From positions 62,001 through 126,000 of the forward strand of contig NZ_JMDW01000016.1 in the NCBI RefSeq assembly GCF_000691525.1: DNA of 64,000 bases, in the 5' to 3' direction. Made by a program: the position numbers and the translations under genes. This DNA is from Mycolicibacterium neoaurum ATCC 25795. Its GTDB lineage: Bacteria; Actinomycetota; Actinomycetes; Mycobacteriales; Mycobacteriaceae. Each line of letters opens with the position of its first letter. Position 1 is the first letter of the stretch. This document shows positions 25,880-34,649 of the stretch, one piece after another. The notes below the pieces were generated by a model that made no database searches, had not been told where the DNA came from, and worked only from the letters and a program-made list of their open reading frames with translations.

Positions 25880-26515
25880 CTACAGACCGGCGAACCCCAC
25901 CGCCAGCAGCACCAGGCCCACCACTGCGACCAGTGCCGCCACCGCGCGCCTGCCCTGCGACCGCAGCCAGTCGTTGAACCCGGCGAGCGTGGCCCTGGTG
26001 CGCTCAGGTACCAGAACGTAAGCGATCAGCGGGATTTCGACCAGCGCGAAGGCCACGGTGTTGAACACCAGCAGGGCGGCCAGTTGGGTTCCGACGCTCA
26101 CGTCGGCGGCACCGATGACGGCAAGGGCGGCCAGATAGTCCACCGAGGGCAGCGCGATCCCCAGGCCCGCCGCACCCGCCACCCACAGGGAGCGCCCGTC
26201 CAGGGCCCGACGCACCCAGTCCGGCGGGGTGCGCGGCTTGCCCTTGGTGGCGGCGATGATCGCGGCGACCAGCAGCGCGCCAACCCCGATGACGATCTGA
26301 ACCTTGGGCAGCGTGAACCGGGCGGAGTCCGGCAGGTGGGCATCCAACACCAGCAGCACCACCGCACCGACGATGAGGCCCATGGAGAAGCCGCCTGTCA
26401 AGAAGGCGGCCAACTGTAGTTGCGGGCGTGGTCGATTCAGCATCACCACCGACATGCCGACGCGGAAGGGCTCCAGGCTGACCGCGACAGCCATGACCAG
26501 GAGGGTGATCCACAT
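25880..26515 (-). CDS. GAP/Sap-family integral membrane protein (lipid addressing)
   Basis: A 211-residue protein with about six membrane helices, starting MWITLLVMAVAVSLEPFRVG, the typical opening of the GAP (GPL-addressing protein) family. Such proteins occur beside glycolipid, sulfolipid (Sap) and trehalose-ester loci and are needed for export to the surface. Here it follows the FadD gene by 9 bases and should act with the MmpL10-like transporter. The start codon at 26515 is an ATG. Confidence 0.85.
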   Translation of the reverse strand: MWITLLVMAVAVSLEPFRVGMSVVMLNRPRPQLQLAAFLTGGFSMGLIVGAVVLLVLDAHLPDSARFTLPKVQIVIGVGALLVAAIIAATKGKPRTPPDWVRRALDGRSLWVAGAAGLGIALPSVDYLAALAVIGAADVSVGTQLAALLVFNTVAFALVEIPLIAYVLVPERTRATLAGFNDWLRSQGRRAVAALVAVVGLVLLAVGFAGL

Positions 26516-26524
26516 CGGGTCGCG

Positions 26525-28237
26525 CTACGCGTCCAACCGGACGATCTGCCCCTGTCGGTACAGCTGGACACACGCCGAGCGGCGGATCTTGCCGCTGGTG
26601 GTGGTCGGGATCGAGCCAGGCTCGACCAACACGATATCGGCAACCTGCAGACCGTGCGCGCGTGAAATTGCGGCAGTCAGGGTGCTTTTCAGCTCATCGA
26701 GGTCTTGATCGCGATTCTTCAGCTCGACCACGGTGACCAGTTTCTCGGCCTGTTCGTCGGCCACCGCGATCGCCGCCACCCGACCGCGGGTCAGATCCGA
26801 CACCGTGGCCTCGATATCATCGGAGTAGTGGTTGCGGCCGCGCACGATGAGCATGTCCTTGATGCGGCCGACGATGAACAGTTCGCCCTCGGAGATGAAT
26901 CCGCGGTCCCCCGTGCGCAGCCAATCCGTCGCCGGTGTATCGGTGGGGCCGTCGACAAGCGTTGCGCCGAAACCGGTTCCGGTCTGGTCGGGCTTGCGCC
27001 AGTACCCGGCGGACACGTTCGCGCCGTGCGTCCAGATCTCGCCGACGGTGCCGTGCGGGCATGGTGTGCCGGTCTCGGCGTCGACGATCAGGACCAGGGG
27101 GGAGGATTCCGGCAGGCCGTAGCGCAGCAGCGGTGTGCCGCCCGATGCGCGGACCGCGTGCCCCTGCGCCAGCTGATCGGTGTCGAATTCCACGGCCTCC
27201 GGCGCCCGCCCACGGCTACCGCTGGCGACGAACACCGTCGCCTCGGCCAGACCGTAGGACGGCATCAACGCTTCCGGCGGGAAACCCAACGGGCCGAACC
27301 GATCGGTGAACCGGGCGACCGTCGGCGGGTGCACCCGCTCGGCACCGCAGATGATGCTGAGGACACCGGAAAGGTCCAGGCCCTCGGTCTCGGCTTCGGT
27401 GCTGCGCCGGGCGGCGAGGTCCAGCGCGAAGTTGGGTCCGCCGGTTACGACATGGGAATGTCGCGCCATGGCCTGCAGCCAACGCACCGGGCGGGTCAGG
27501 AACGCGATGGGGCTCATCAGATCGGCCTGGGTGCCGGCCAGGATCGGGGCCGCCACGCCCAGCATGAGGCCCATATCGTGATAGAAGGGCAACCAGGACA
27601 CCAGCGCACTGTGCGGCGGGAACACGCCGCCGAACTGGGGCAGGTAATCGGGCATCAGTTGATCGAAGTTCGCGACCAGATTGTCGTGGCTGATCATCAC
27701 CCCGGCCGGGGCGCGGGTGGACCCCGAGGTGTACTGCAGATACGCGATGTCCGGGCCGTCGGGGATGTCCGCGGTATCGGTGGGCTCACGGCCGTCGAGA
27801 TCCAGGGTGTCCACCGACACCACCGCGGTCATCGCCGCCCCGTCGTCGACGTACTGGGTCGCGATATCCGAGAGTGCGGCCGTCGTCAGCACCACCGCCG
27901 GTTGGGTGTCGGCGACAACTGCGCTGGTGCGCTCGTCGTGTGACCCGGGGACCGGCGCCGAGAGCGGTACGGCGATGAACCCGGCCTGCATGGCGCCCAG
28001 GAACGCAACGATGTACGGCAGGCCCTGGGGCGCGATGATCAGCGCGCGTTCCCCGGGTGCGCCGTGTTGACTGATTTCCTCGGCCAGATTGCGGGTGCGG
28101 CGGTAGAGCTGACCCCAGGTCAGCGTTTCGGGCACACCGTCGGGATCACGGTCGTAATCGGTGAAGGTGAAGGCAAGGCCGTCAGGTGTGTCACCAGCGC
28201 GGTCCCGCAGCACGGTCAGGATGGACGCGTTGGGCAT
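26525..28237 (-). CDS. fadD23: Fatty-acyl-AMP ligase, FadD23-like
   Basis: A 570-residue adenylate-forming enzyme of the FAAL type. It activates a long-chain starter fatty acid as acyl-AMP and hands it to the PKS. Motifs: YLQYTSGSTRAPAGVMISH (P-loop), WLPFYHDMGLMLG, PSYGLAEATVFVASG, and C-terminal LRTGDRGFI with SGKIRRSACV. The HDMGL and SGSTR patterns are characteristic of FAALs rather than acyl-CoA ligases. ATG at 28237 is chosen over an upstream TTG. It is the first gene of the fadD-gap operon. Only the locus context points to FadD23 rather than the close relatives FadD21 and FadD28. Confidence 0.88.
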   Translation of the reverse strand: MPNASILTVLRDRAGDTPDGLAFTFTDYDRDPDGVPETLTWGQLYRRTRNLAEEISQHGAPGERALIIAPQGLPYIVAFLGAMQAGFIAVPLSAPVPGSHDERTSAVVADTQPAVVLTTAALSDIATQYVDDGAAMTAVVSVDTLDLDGREPTDTADIPDGPDIAYLQYTSGSTRAPAGVMISHDNLVANFDQLMPDYLPQFGGVFPPHSALVSWLPFYHDMGLMLGVAAPILAGTQADLMSPIAFLTRPVRWLQAMARHSHVVTGGPNFALDLAARRSTEAETEGLDLSGVLSIICGAERVHPPTVARFTDRFGPLGFPPEALMPSYGLAEATVFVASGSRGRAPEAVEFDTDQLAQGHAVRASGGTPLLRYGLPESSPLVLIVDAETGTPCPHGTVGEIWTHGANVSAGYWRKPDQTGTGFGATLVDGPTDTPATDWLRTGDRGFISEGELFIVGRIKDMLIVRGRNHYSDDIEATVSDLTRGRVAAIAVADEQAEKLVTVVELKNRDQDLDELKSTLTAAISRAHGLQVADIVLVEPGSIPTTTSGKIRRSACVQLYRQGQIVRLDA

Positions 28238-28451
28238 GGGGGTCAGGCTACTCAAAGGTTGTGGTCAGCCTGAGCGTGACCATGGCACTTGGCGCGGCTC
28301 GGGGCCAAGATGAAGGGGTGTCGTGTCGGCAGGTGGCATTTCCGGTCGCGTGCGGACATGCCGATCGAGGTCATCAATCACCCCGGCGGCACCTCGCGCG
28401 GTCACCCCGACCACGCCGTGGCGCACCGTTACATGTGAAGATGGAAGTGTT

Positions 28452-28934
28452 ATGAGTGACACTGAACTGAGCCCGGCCTCGCTGCGTGAGGCATTCGGGC
28501 ATTTCCCGACCGGCGTCATCGCCATCGCCGCCGAGGTCGACGGCGTGCGGATAGGCCTGGCGGCCAGCACGTTCGTACCGGTGTCCCTGGACCCGCCGCT
28601 GGTGTCGTTCTGCGTGCAGAACTCCTCGGAGACGTGGCCCAAACTGAAGAATCTGCCGTCGTTGGGCATCAGTGTGCTCGGCGAGTCGCATGACGCGGCA
28701 GCGCGCACGCTGGCGGCCAAGACCGGTGATCGTTTTGCCGGTCTGGAGACGCAGTCACGCGAGACCGGCGCGGTGTTCGTGCACGGCACCAGCGTGTGGC
28801 TGGAGAGCACGATCACCCAGGAAGTACCCGCCGGGGATCACACCATCGTCGTGCTACAGGTCAGCGATATCGTCGTCCACGACGTGCCGCCGATCGTGTT
28901 CCATCGCAGTACTTTCCGCAAGCTCGGTAATTAG
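28452..28934 (+). CDS. Flavin reductase family oxidoreductase (Rv0245-like)
   Basis: 160 residues of the flavin-reductase-like FMN-binding split-barrel family. SLREAFGHFPTGVIAIAAEV and STFVPVSLDPPLVSFCVQ are the family's flavin-binding strands. Such proteins supply reduced FMN or FAD to two-component monooxygenases. M. tuberculosis carries the orthologue Rv0245 right after fadE5; here the polyphleate locus has come between. The start ATG at 28452 gives MSDTELSPAS. The stop overlaps that of a small convergent gene by 4 bp. The upstream 28238-28451 holds no other gene I can support. Confidence 0.83.
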   Translation: MSDTELSPASLREAFGHFPTGVIAIAAEVDGVRIGLAASTFVPVSLDPPLVSFCVQNSSETWPKLKNLPSLGISVLGESHDAAARTLAAKTGDRFAGLETQSRETGAVFVHGTSVWLESTITQEVPAGDHTIVVLQVSDIVVHDVPPIVFHRSTFRKLGN

Positions 28935-29092
28935 GGCCTGACTGCCAACTGCTCGCGGTATCCGCTGATCCGCCTATCCAACTCGGCGGCGTCACCGGAG
29001 CGGCCCTCCTTGCGGGCAAGCTGAGCGCGGACCGAGAGCTCGCGGATGGCGGTGCGAATATCGTTGACGCTGATCGTTTCTCGATGTGACAT
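28931..29092 (-). CDS. Small conserved-looking protein, 53 residues, unknown function
   Basis: A short frame that standard length cut-offs drop. It starts at ATG 29092 with AGAAGG eight bases upstream. The protein opens MSHRETISVNDIRTAIRELS and ends REQLAVRP. The codons show the expected strong G/C preference at third positions, and the sequence is charged and helical (ELSVRAQLARKEGRSGDAAE), suggesting a coiled-coil or helical hairpin. It is convergent with the flavin reductase (4-bp overlap). Function is unknown. Confidence 0.65.
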   Translation of the reverse strand: MSHRETISVNDIRTAIRELSVRAQLARKEGRSGDAAELDRRISGYREQLAVRP

Positions 29093-29199
29093 GAGGTTGC
29101 CTTCTCATCGCTGATCGGACGGTTGTGGTCTGTGTCACCAACCGTACGCCCCATATCGCGCGCCGCCCAGGTATCGCGCCGCGGTGGTTCATTCACGGT

Positions 29200-29254
29200 G
29201 ACTCTGCGCCCAGGGTGCGGGTTACTCACACTTTCCCGCCGTGAGCGCAGAGTC
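29200..29254 (-). terminator. Long hairpin downstream of the sdh operon
   Basis: GACTCTGCGC (29200-29209) and GCGCAGAGTC (29245-29254) are perfect complements, with an inner CTCAC/GTGAG pair (29225-29229, 29241-29245). It lies about 90 bases after the sdhB stop, so it probably ends the leftward operon. The rest of 29093-29344 shows no gene. Confidence 0.45.
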
Positions 29255-29344
29255 GACGAGTTGGCCGGGGCGTCACCGCGACGGTGCAGTGAGATCGCGG
29301 AATGGGCCAGAAATTCGATCTGAGTGCACGCTCGGCGGCAGGAT

Positions 29345-30094
29345 CTAGCGTCTGAAGAGCTTGTTGCCCAACCAGACGATCGGGTCGTACTTGCGATCGG
29401 CCACACGCTCTTTCATCGGGATCAGCGCATTGTCGGTGATCTTGATGTGCTCGGGGCATACCTCGGTGCAGCACTTGGTGATGTTGCAGTAACCCAGCCC
29501 GAACTCGTCCTGCGCCATCTCCTGGCGGTCGACGGTGTCCAGGGGATGCATGTCGAGTTCGGCGATGCGCATGTGGAACCGCGGACCGGCGAAGTTCTCC
29601 TTGTTCTCCTCGTGATCACGCACCACGTGGCAGACGTTCTGGCATAGGAAGCACTCGATGCACTTGCGGAACTCCTGGCTGCGGTTCACGTCCTCCTGCT
29701 GCATCCGGTACTCGCCGGGCTGCAGATCCTTCGGCGGGGTGAACGACGGGATCTGGCGCGCCTTCTCGTAGTTGAAGGACACGTCGGTGACCAGATCACG
29801 CATCACCGGGAAGGTCCGCAGCGGCGTGATCGTGACGGTCTCGTTCTCGTCGAAGGTCGACATGCGCGTCATGCACATCAGCCGCGGCCGGCCGTTGATC
29901 TCCGCCGAACACGACCCGCACTTGCCCGCCTTGCAGTTCCACCGCACGGCCAGGTCGCCGGCCTGGGTGGCCTGCAACCGGTGCACGATGTCGAGCACCA
30001 CCTCGCCGTCGTTCACCTCGACGGTGTAGTCCTGCAGGTCACCGCCTGACTCGTCGCCCCGCCATACCCGTAGCTTTGCGTTGTAAGCAGCCAT
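29345..30094 (-). CDS. sdhB: Succinate dehydrogenase 1 iron-sulfur subunit
   Basis: 249 residues carrying the three Fe-S clusters of succinate dehydrogenase. The [2Fe-2S] site is in WNCKAGKCGSCSAEINGRPR with MC further on, the [4Fe-4S] in CIECFLCQNVC, and the [3Fe-4S] in CCTEVCPEHIK. It passes electrons from SdhA to menaquinone at the membrane. It matches Rv0247c of the Sdh1 complex, the enzyme proposed to work against a high quinone potential in mycobacteria. It is the last gene of the operon Rv0250c-like, sdhC, sdhA, sdhB, with 2 bases between sdhA and sdhB. Confidence 0.95.
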   Translation of the reverse strand: MAAYNAKLRVWRGDESGGDLQDYTVEVNDGEVVLDIVHRLQATQAGDLAVRWNCKAGKCGSCSAEINGRPRLMCMTRMSTFDENETVTITPLRTFPVMRDLVTDVSFNYEKARQIPSFTPPKDLQPGEYRMQQEDVNRSQEFRKCIECFLCQNVCHVVRDHEENKENFAGPRFHMRIAELDMHPLDTVDRQEMAQDEFGLGYCNITKCCTEVCPEHIKITDNALIPMKERVADRKYDPIVWLGNKLFRR

Positions 30095-30096
30095 GA

Positions 30097-32028
30097 TCAG
30101 CCCTTCCGGTCCGGGTGTTCGGCCAGTTGGTCATCGGTGTAGTACTTCTCGAGCTCGGACAGTTCGAAGGTGGCCAGCAGGTCGGGCCGCATCACCGGTT
30201 GTTCCTCGGGGGTGACGACGACGTCGGGGACCACCGGGTCGCCCGGCTTGTCACCCGCACCGTCGACCGTCTTGCAGACCAGCAGCTTGTTCCGCCAGTT
30301 GCGGTCCATCTGCGGATGGTCGTCACGGGTGTGACCGCCGCGGCTCTCGGTGCGCTGCAGTGCGGCCTTTGCGACACACTCGCTGACCAGCAGCATGTTG
30401 CGCAGGTCGATGGCCAGGTGCCAACCGGGGTTGAAGACGCGGCCACCCTCGACGGCGACGTTGGCGTAGCGCTTCTTCAACTCGTCGATCTTGGTCAGTG
30501 CCTCCTGGAGCTCACCCTCCTTGCGGATGATGCCGGCCAGGTCGTTCATCGACTCCTGCAGCTCGGCATGCAGGGTGTAGGGGTTCTCCGGGTTGGCCTT
30601 GGGCTCGAACGGATCCAGCGCCAGCTCGGTCGCCCGGTTGAGCGCATCCTCGGACACCTTCGGCCGGGTGTCCGCGGACAACGCCCGCACGTAGTCGGCC
30701 GCACCGAGTCCGGCGCGCCGGCCGAACACCAGCAGGTCCGACAGCGAGTTGCCGCCGAGGCGGTTGGAGCCGTGCATGCCGCCCGAGCACTCCCCGGCGG
30801 CGAACAGGCCCGGCGTTGCGGCGCCACCGCTGTCCGGGTCGACCTCGATACCGCCCATCACGTAGTGACAGGTCGGACCGACCTCCATCTCGTCCTTGGT
30901 GATGTCGACCTCGGCCAGCTCGATGAACTGGTGGTACATCGACGGCAACCGGCGCTTGATCTCCTCGGCCGGCATGCGCGAGGCGATGTCCAGATACACC
31001 CCGCCGTGCGGAGTACCGCGCCCCGCCTTCACCTCTTCGTTGATGGCGCGGGCCACCTCGTCGCGGGGGAGCAGGTCAGGGGTGCGGCGCGCGGAGTCGT
31101 TGTCCTTGAGCCACTGGTCGGCTTCCTCTTCGGTCTCGGCGTACTGACCCTTGAAGACGTCGGGGATGTAATCGAACATGAAGCGCTTGCCCTCGGAGTT
31201 CTTCAACACTCCGCCGTCGCCGCGCACACCCTCGGTGACCAGGATGCCCTTCACCGACAGCGGCCAGACCATCCCGGTGGGGTGGAACTGGATGAACTCC
31301 ATGTTGATCAGGCCGGACCCGGCGCGCAGCGCGAGGGCGTGGCCGTCGCCGGTGTACTCCCAGGAGTTCGACGACACCTTGAAGCTCTTACCGATCCCAC
31401 CGGTGGCCAGCACGATCGCCGGCGCCTCGAACAGCACGAACTTGCCGGTCTCGCGGTAGTAGCCGAAGGCCCCTGCCACCCGGTCGCCGTCTTTGACGAT
31501 CTCGGTGATCGAACACTCGTGGAAGACCCGGATGCGGGCGTCGTAGTCACCGAGTTCGCGCTTGTCCTCCTGCTGCAACGAGACGATCTTCTGCTGCAGG
31601 GTGCGGATGATCTCCAGGCCGGTGCGGTCACCGACGTGCGCCAAGCGGGGATAGGTGTGGCCGCCGAAGTTGCGCTGGCTGATCTTGCCGTCTTTGGTGC
31701 GGTCGAACAGCGCCCCATAGGTTTCCAGCTCCCAGACCCGGTCAGGGGCCTCCTGGGCATGCAGTTCGGCCATCCGCCAGTTGTTGAGGAACTTGCCGCC
31801 GCGCATGGTGTCACCGAAGTGCACCTGCCAGGAATCCTTGGTGTTGACGTTGCGCATCGCCGCGGCGCAACCGCCCTCGGCCATCACGGTGTGCGCCTTG
31901 CCGAACAGCGATTTCGTCACCACCGCCACGCGCAGGCCGCGTTCGCGGGCCTCGATCACCGCGCGTAGTCCCGCCCCGCCGGCACCGATCACGACCACGT
32001 CGTAGGTGTGCCGTTCCAGGTCACCCAT
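30097..32028 (-). CDS. sdhA: Succinate dehydrogenase 1 flavoprotein subunit
   Basis: 643 residues, oxidising succinate to fumarate with covalently bound FAD. Motifs: DVVVIGAGGAGLRAVIEARE (dinucleotide fold), the flavin-linking histidine in KAHTVMAEGGCAAAM, the substrate loop QFHPTGMVWP, and HGSNRLGGNSLSDLLVFG. It matches Rv0248c in length and order. It sits in the middle of the sdh1 operon; the start at 32028 gives MGDLERHTYD. Confidence 0.96.
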   Translation of the reverse strand: MGDLERHTYDVVVIGAGGAGLRAVIEARERGLRVAVVTKSLFGKAHTVMAEGGCAAAMRNVNTKDSWQVHFGDTMRGGKFLNNWRMAELHAQEAPDRVWELETYGALFDRTKDGKISQRNFGGHTYPRLAHVGDRTGLEIIRTLQQKIVSLQQEDKRELGDYDARIRVFHECSITEIVKDGDRVAGAFGYYRETGKFVLFEAPAIVLATGGIGKSFKVSSNSWEYTGDGHALALRAGSGLINMEFIQFHPTGMVWPLSVKGILVTEGVRGDGGVLKNSEGKRFMFDYIPDVFKGQYAETEEEADQWLKDNDSARRTPDLLPRDEVARAINEEVKAGRGTPHGGVYLDIASRMPAEEIKRRLPSMYHQFIELAEVDITKDEMEVGPTCHYVMGGIEVDPDSGGAATPGLFAAGECSGGMHGSNRLGGNSLSDLLVFGRRAGLGAADYVRALSADTRPKVSEDALNRATELALDPFEPKANPENPYTLHAELQESMNDLAGIIRKEGELQEALTKIDELKKRYANVAVEGGRVFNPGWHLAIDLRNMLLVSECVAKAALQRTESRGGHTRDDHPQMDRNWRNKLLVCKTVDGAGDKPGDPVVPDVVVTPEEQPVMRPDLLATFELSELEKYYTDDQLAEHPDRKG

Positions 32029-32059
32029 TGAAAATCCTCACTAATCCGTAATTGAGCTG

Positions 32060-32881
32060 TCAGCCAACGAATCTCAGGTCGGGGAACCAGCCCGCGGCCA
32101 GAGACATGACATAGAAGTCGGTGAACATCAGGGTGCCAAGGGTGATCCACGCGTACAGCTTGTGCCGGGTGTTTAGCTTGCTGATCTGCGTCCACATCCA
32201 GTACCGGACGGGATGCTTGGAGAAGTGCTTGAGCCGTCCGCCCGCGACGTGCCGGCAGGAGTGGCAGGACACCGTGTAGGTCCACAGCAGCAGTACGTTG
32301 ATGACGAGGATGAGGTTGCCCAGACCGAAACCGAATCCGCCGCCGGGCTTGTGGAAGGCGATGATCGCGTCATAGGTGTTGATCACCGAGATCAGCACTG
32401 CGAGGTAGAAGAAGTACCGGTGTGTGTTCTGGATGATCAGCGGGAACCGCGTCTCACCGGTGTACTTGGCGTGCGGTTCGGCGACGGCGCACGCGGTGGG
32501 GGACTGCCACACCGAACGGTAGTAGGCGCCACGGTAGTAGTAGCAGGTCAGCCGGAACAGCAGCAGGAACGGTAACGACACCGCCGCGTAGGGCAACCAC
32601 CAGACATCCGGGAGGAACTGGCCGAAGTGGCTGGCCTCGGGCACGCATCCGGTACTGACGCACGGTGAATAGAACGGGGTCAGGTATCCGTACTCGGCGA
32701 CGTAGTAGTTGTTCTGCATGAACGCCCGCACCGTCGCGTAAATCACGAACGCGGCGAAACCGAGATCGGTGATCAGCGGAGACTTCCACCACGCATCAGT
32801 GCGTAGTGTGCGCTCCTTGATCTTCGCTCTGGTTGGTGAGAAGACGCCGGTACCTTGAGGATTCGAGGTCGGTGCGCTCAC
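32060..32881 (-). CDS. sdhC: Succinate dehydrogenase 1 membrane anchor subunit
   Basis: 273 residues with five predicted membrane helices (for example DLGFAAFVIYATVRAF, YFFYLAVLISVINTYDAIIA, LILVINVLLLWTYTVS). This is the Rv0249c-type single-chain anchor that docks SdhAB on the membrane and passes electrons to menaquinone. A cysteine pair SCHSCRH follows helix 4. It starts with GTG at 32881. It does not resemble the classic SdhC/SdhD pair, in line with the Sdh1 type. It lies 31 bases before sdhA. Confidence 0.88.
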   Translation of the reverse strand: MSAPTSNPQGTGVFSPTRAKIKERTLRTDAWWKSPLITDLGFAAFVIYATVRAFMQNNYYVAEYGYLTPFYSPCVSTGCVPEASHFGQFLPDVWWLPYAAVSLPFLLLFRLTCYYYRGAYYRSVWQSPTACAVAEPHAKYTGETRFPLIIQNTHRYFFYLAVLISVINTYDAIIAFHKPGGGFGFGLGNLILVINVLLLWTYTVSCHSCRHVAGGRLKHFSKHPVRYWMWTQISKLNTRHKLYAWITLGTLMFTDFYVMSLAAGWFPDLRFVG

Positions 32882-32927
32882 TGATTCCCTCTTCTTCTGT
32901 TGTGTCGGGGCTCTTCACCCCTGCGGT

Positions 32928-33221
32928 CTAGCGGCTGCCGCCGAGACCCTCGTCATCGACACCGCTCCAGAAGTCCCTGGAGTAGTCGTGATCGGGGATG
33001 GTGATCTTCTCGGCGGCGCGGGGGTGCGCTGGGGCTCCACGCATCTCCAGTTCCGCGGCATCGATGTCCAACCGGTCGATATCGTTGAGCATGCGTTCGG
33101 CGTCGTTGACGATGCGGCGCATCGCAGGGGCGTCGCCGTATCGGGCGCGCAGCGATGTGACGCAGCGGCGAAGGTTGCCGATGAGTTCGTGCAGTTCGGC
33201 AAGCTCAGTCGTGGTGGACAA
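32928..33221 (-). CDS. Conserved mycobacterial protein, first gene of the sdh1 operon (Rv0250c-like)
   Basis: A 97-residue, mostly helical soluble protein, opening MSTTTELAELHELIGNLRRC and ending DFWSGVDDEGLGGSR. It matches Rv0250c in length and position. Its function is unknown to me; being the leader gene of sdh1 suggests an assembly or regulatory role. The start is TTG at 33221, decided by a perfect AAGGAGGT Shine-Dalgarno 5 bases upstream, not the longer frame. Confidence 0.82.
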   Translation of the reverse strand: MSTTTELAELHELIGNLRRCVTSLRARYGDAPAMRRIVNDAERMLNDIDRLDIDAAELEMRGAPAHPRAAEKITIPDHDYSRDFWSGVDDEGLGGSR

Positions 33222-33296
33222 GGGTGACCTCCTTGGGCTGAAGGGTGTCAAGGATCACAGTACGCATTCGATGTTAGCCACAACACGCAGTTGAGA

Positions 33297-33310
33297 GTGA
33301 GACAGATCAC
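33297..33310. promoter_or_regulatory. CRP-like palindrome in the sdh1 / PEP-mutase-family divergent region
   Basis: GTGA-GACAGA-TCAC is a symmetric match to the core of the mycobacterial CRP site (GTGA-N6-TCAC). It sits 26 bases before the ATG at 33336 and about 76 bases upstream of the sdh1 leader gene. It is unverified; such a core occurs by chance now and then. Confidence 0.35.
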
Positions 33311-33335
33311 GTCTACATCGCAGAAAGGCTCGTAA

Positions 33336-34094
33336 ATGTCGAACGACGACCTCAAGCAGAAGGCTGACGCGCTGCTGGCGCTGCACCGCCCCGGTGACCC
33401 CGCGATACTGCCGACGGTATGGGACGCCTGGTCGGCAAAAACCGTGGTCGAAGCGGGTTTCACGGCGTTGACCGTGGGCAGTCACCCCGTCGCCGATTCC
33501 GTCGGCAAGCCCGATGGCGAGGGGATGAGTTACGACGATCTGGTCACCCGGGTCGCCCAGATCACCGGCGCGGTCGATGTCCCGATCTCGGTGGACATCG
33601 AATCCGGCTACGGCGAGTCGGCGGCTCGTCTGATCGAGGGACTGCTGTCGGCCGGCGCGGTCGGACTCAACATCGAGGACACCGTGCACTCCGAGGGTGG
33701 GCGCATCCGGTCCGACGAGGACCACGCCGCGTTGGTCGGTGATTTGCGCACGGCCGCTGACGCCGCCGGCGTGCACGTCGTCATCAATGCGCGCACCGAT
33801 CTGTTCCTGCGTCAGGTCGGCGACGAGGCCGACCGGTTCGACCGTGCGGTGCACAAGCTGAGGCTGGCCGCCGAGGCAGGGGCGGACAGTCTGTATCCCG
33901 TCGGCCGCCATGACGACGACACCTATCGCCGCCTCGTCGAGGCATTACCGCTGCCGGTCAACGCGATCGCGCTGCCGGGGCAGGACGACCCGGCTCGGTT
34001 CGGACCGCTGGGCGTGGGCCGGATCAGCTTCGGCCCGTTCCTGCAGGGTGCGCTGACGAGCCGCATCACCGAGCTCGTCGACCCCTGGAAGTAG
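33336..34094 (+). CDS. Isocitrate lyase / PEP mutase family protein
   Basis: 252 residues of the ICL/PEPM TIM-barrel superfamily. Metal- and substrate-site strands are seen in LTVGSHPVADSVGKPDG, PISVDIESGYGES, VGLNIEDTVH and VVINARTDLFL. The loop with the isocitrate-lyase catalytic cysteine (KKCGH) is absent, so it is not a glyoxylate-shunt enzyme. 2-Methylisocitrate-lyase-like, oxaloacetate-decarboxylase-like or carboxyphosphonoenolpyruvate-type chemistry is possible. It is monocistronic, divergent from sdh1, and ends at a strong bidirectional terminator. Confidence 0.83.
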   Translation: MSNDDLKQKADALLALHRPGDPAILPTVWDAWSAKTVVEAGFTALTVGSHPVADSVGKPDGEGMSYDDLVTRVAQITGAVDVPISVDIESGYGESAARLIEGLLSAGAVGLNIEDTVHSEGGRIRSDEDHAALVGDLRTAADAAGVHVVINARTDLFLRQVGDEADRFDRAVHKLRLAAEAGADSLYPVGRHDDDTYRRLVEALPLPVNAIALPGQDDPARFGPLGVGRISFGPFLQGALTSRITELVDPWK

Positions 34095-34113
34095 TTCCCG
34101 CCCAACCGAAAAG

Positions 34114-34159
34114 AACACGGCGAGGCCCCGCGACATGTCGCGGGGCCTCGTTTCGTGTT
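34114..34159. terminator. Bidirectional terminator between the PEP-mutase-family gene and hsp20
   Basis: CGAGGCCCCGCGAC (34121-34134) pairs with GTCGCGGGGCCTCG (34137-34150), a perfect 14-bp stem, extended by AACACG (34114-34119) with CGTGTT (34154-34159). It serves both convergent genes. Confidence 0.85.
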
Positions 34160-34161
34160 GC

Positions 34162-34578
34162 CTACTTGGTGGTGATGGCGATGCGCTGGGGCTCGGTACC
34201 GGCGTACACGCCGGCCACCCGGACTGTCAGCACCCCGGCCTCGTAGGACGCGGTGACGGCCTCCCCGGTGACCTGCGCGGGTACCTTGAACGACCGCCGG
34301 AACGCGCCGTAGCGGACCTCGGAGAGCGTGCGGCCCTCGGAATGCTCGTCGCGGCGCTCGCCGTGGATCACCAGTTGCCCACGGTCCAGCTCGACGTGCA
34401 CATCCTGGTTCACATCGACGCCGGGCAGCTCGAGACGGACGACCGCGTCGTCACCGTCACGAACCACCTCGGCGGCCGGATGGAAGTCCGCCGAGACCGG
34501 CGCGGGGTTGCCGAAGAAATCGCGCAGCCAGATATCGACCGGCGACGCGGGACGGGTACGTACGGGGGTGCTGCTCAT
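34162..34578 (-). CDS. hsp20: Hsp20 small heat-shock protein (Acr2-like)
   Basis: A 138-residue alpha-crystallin-domain chaperone (domain about residues 38-130). The family's conserved end motif reads ASYEAGVLTVRV, and ELPGVDVNQDVHVELDRGQL is the start of the core. It binds unfolding proteins without ATP. Position and length fit Rv0251c (acr2). Upstream there is an ECF-sigma-type promoter overlapping an HspR box (34650-34676), the control known for acr2. Start ATG at 34578. Confidence 0.9.
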   Translation of the reverse strand: MSSTPVRTRPASPVDIWLRDFFGNPAPVSADFHPAAEVVRDGDDAVVRLELPGVDVNQDVHVELDRGQLVIHGERRDEHSEGRTLSEVRYGAFRRSFKVPAQVTGEAVTASYEAGVLTVRVAGVYAGTEPQRIAITTK

Positions 34579-34649
34579 CGGGATCGTCTCCTGTTCCTCG
34601 TGCTGATGGTGTCGGTGTGACCAGCCCTGTGCCGGTCCTCTGAATAGAG

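Noticed and set aside
30115..31968. 617-codon plus-strand frame antisense to sdhA
   Set aside because: SdhA motifs on the minus strand are unambiguous; this frame has no recognisable protein and no ribosome site.
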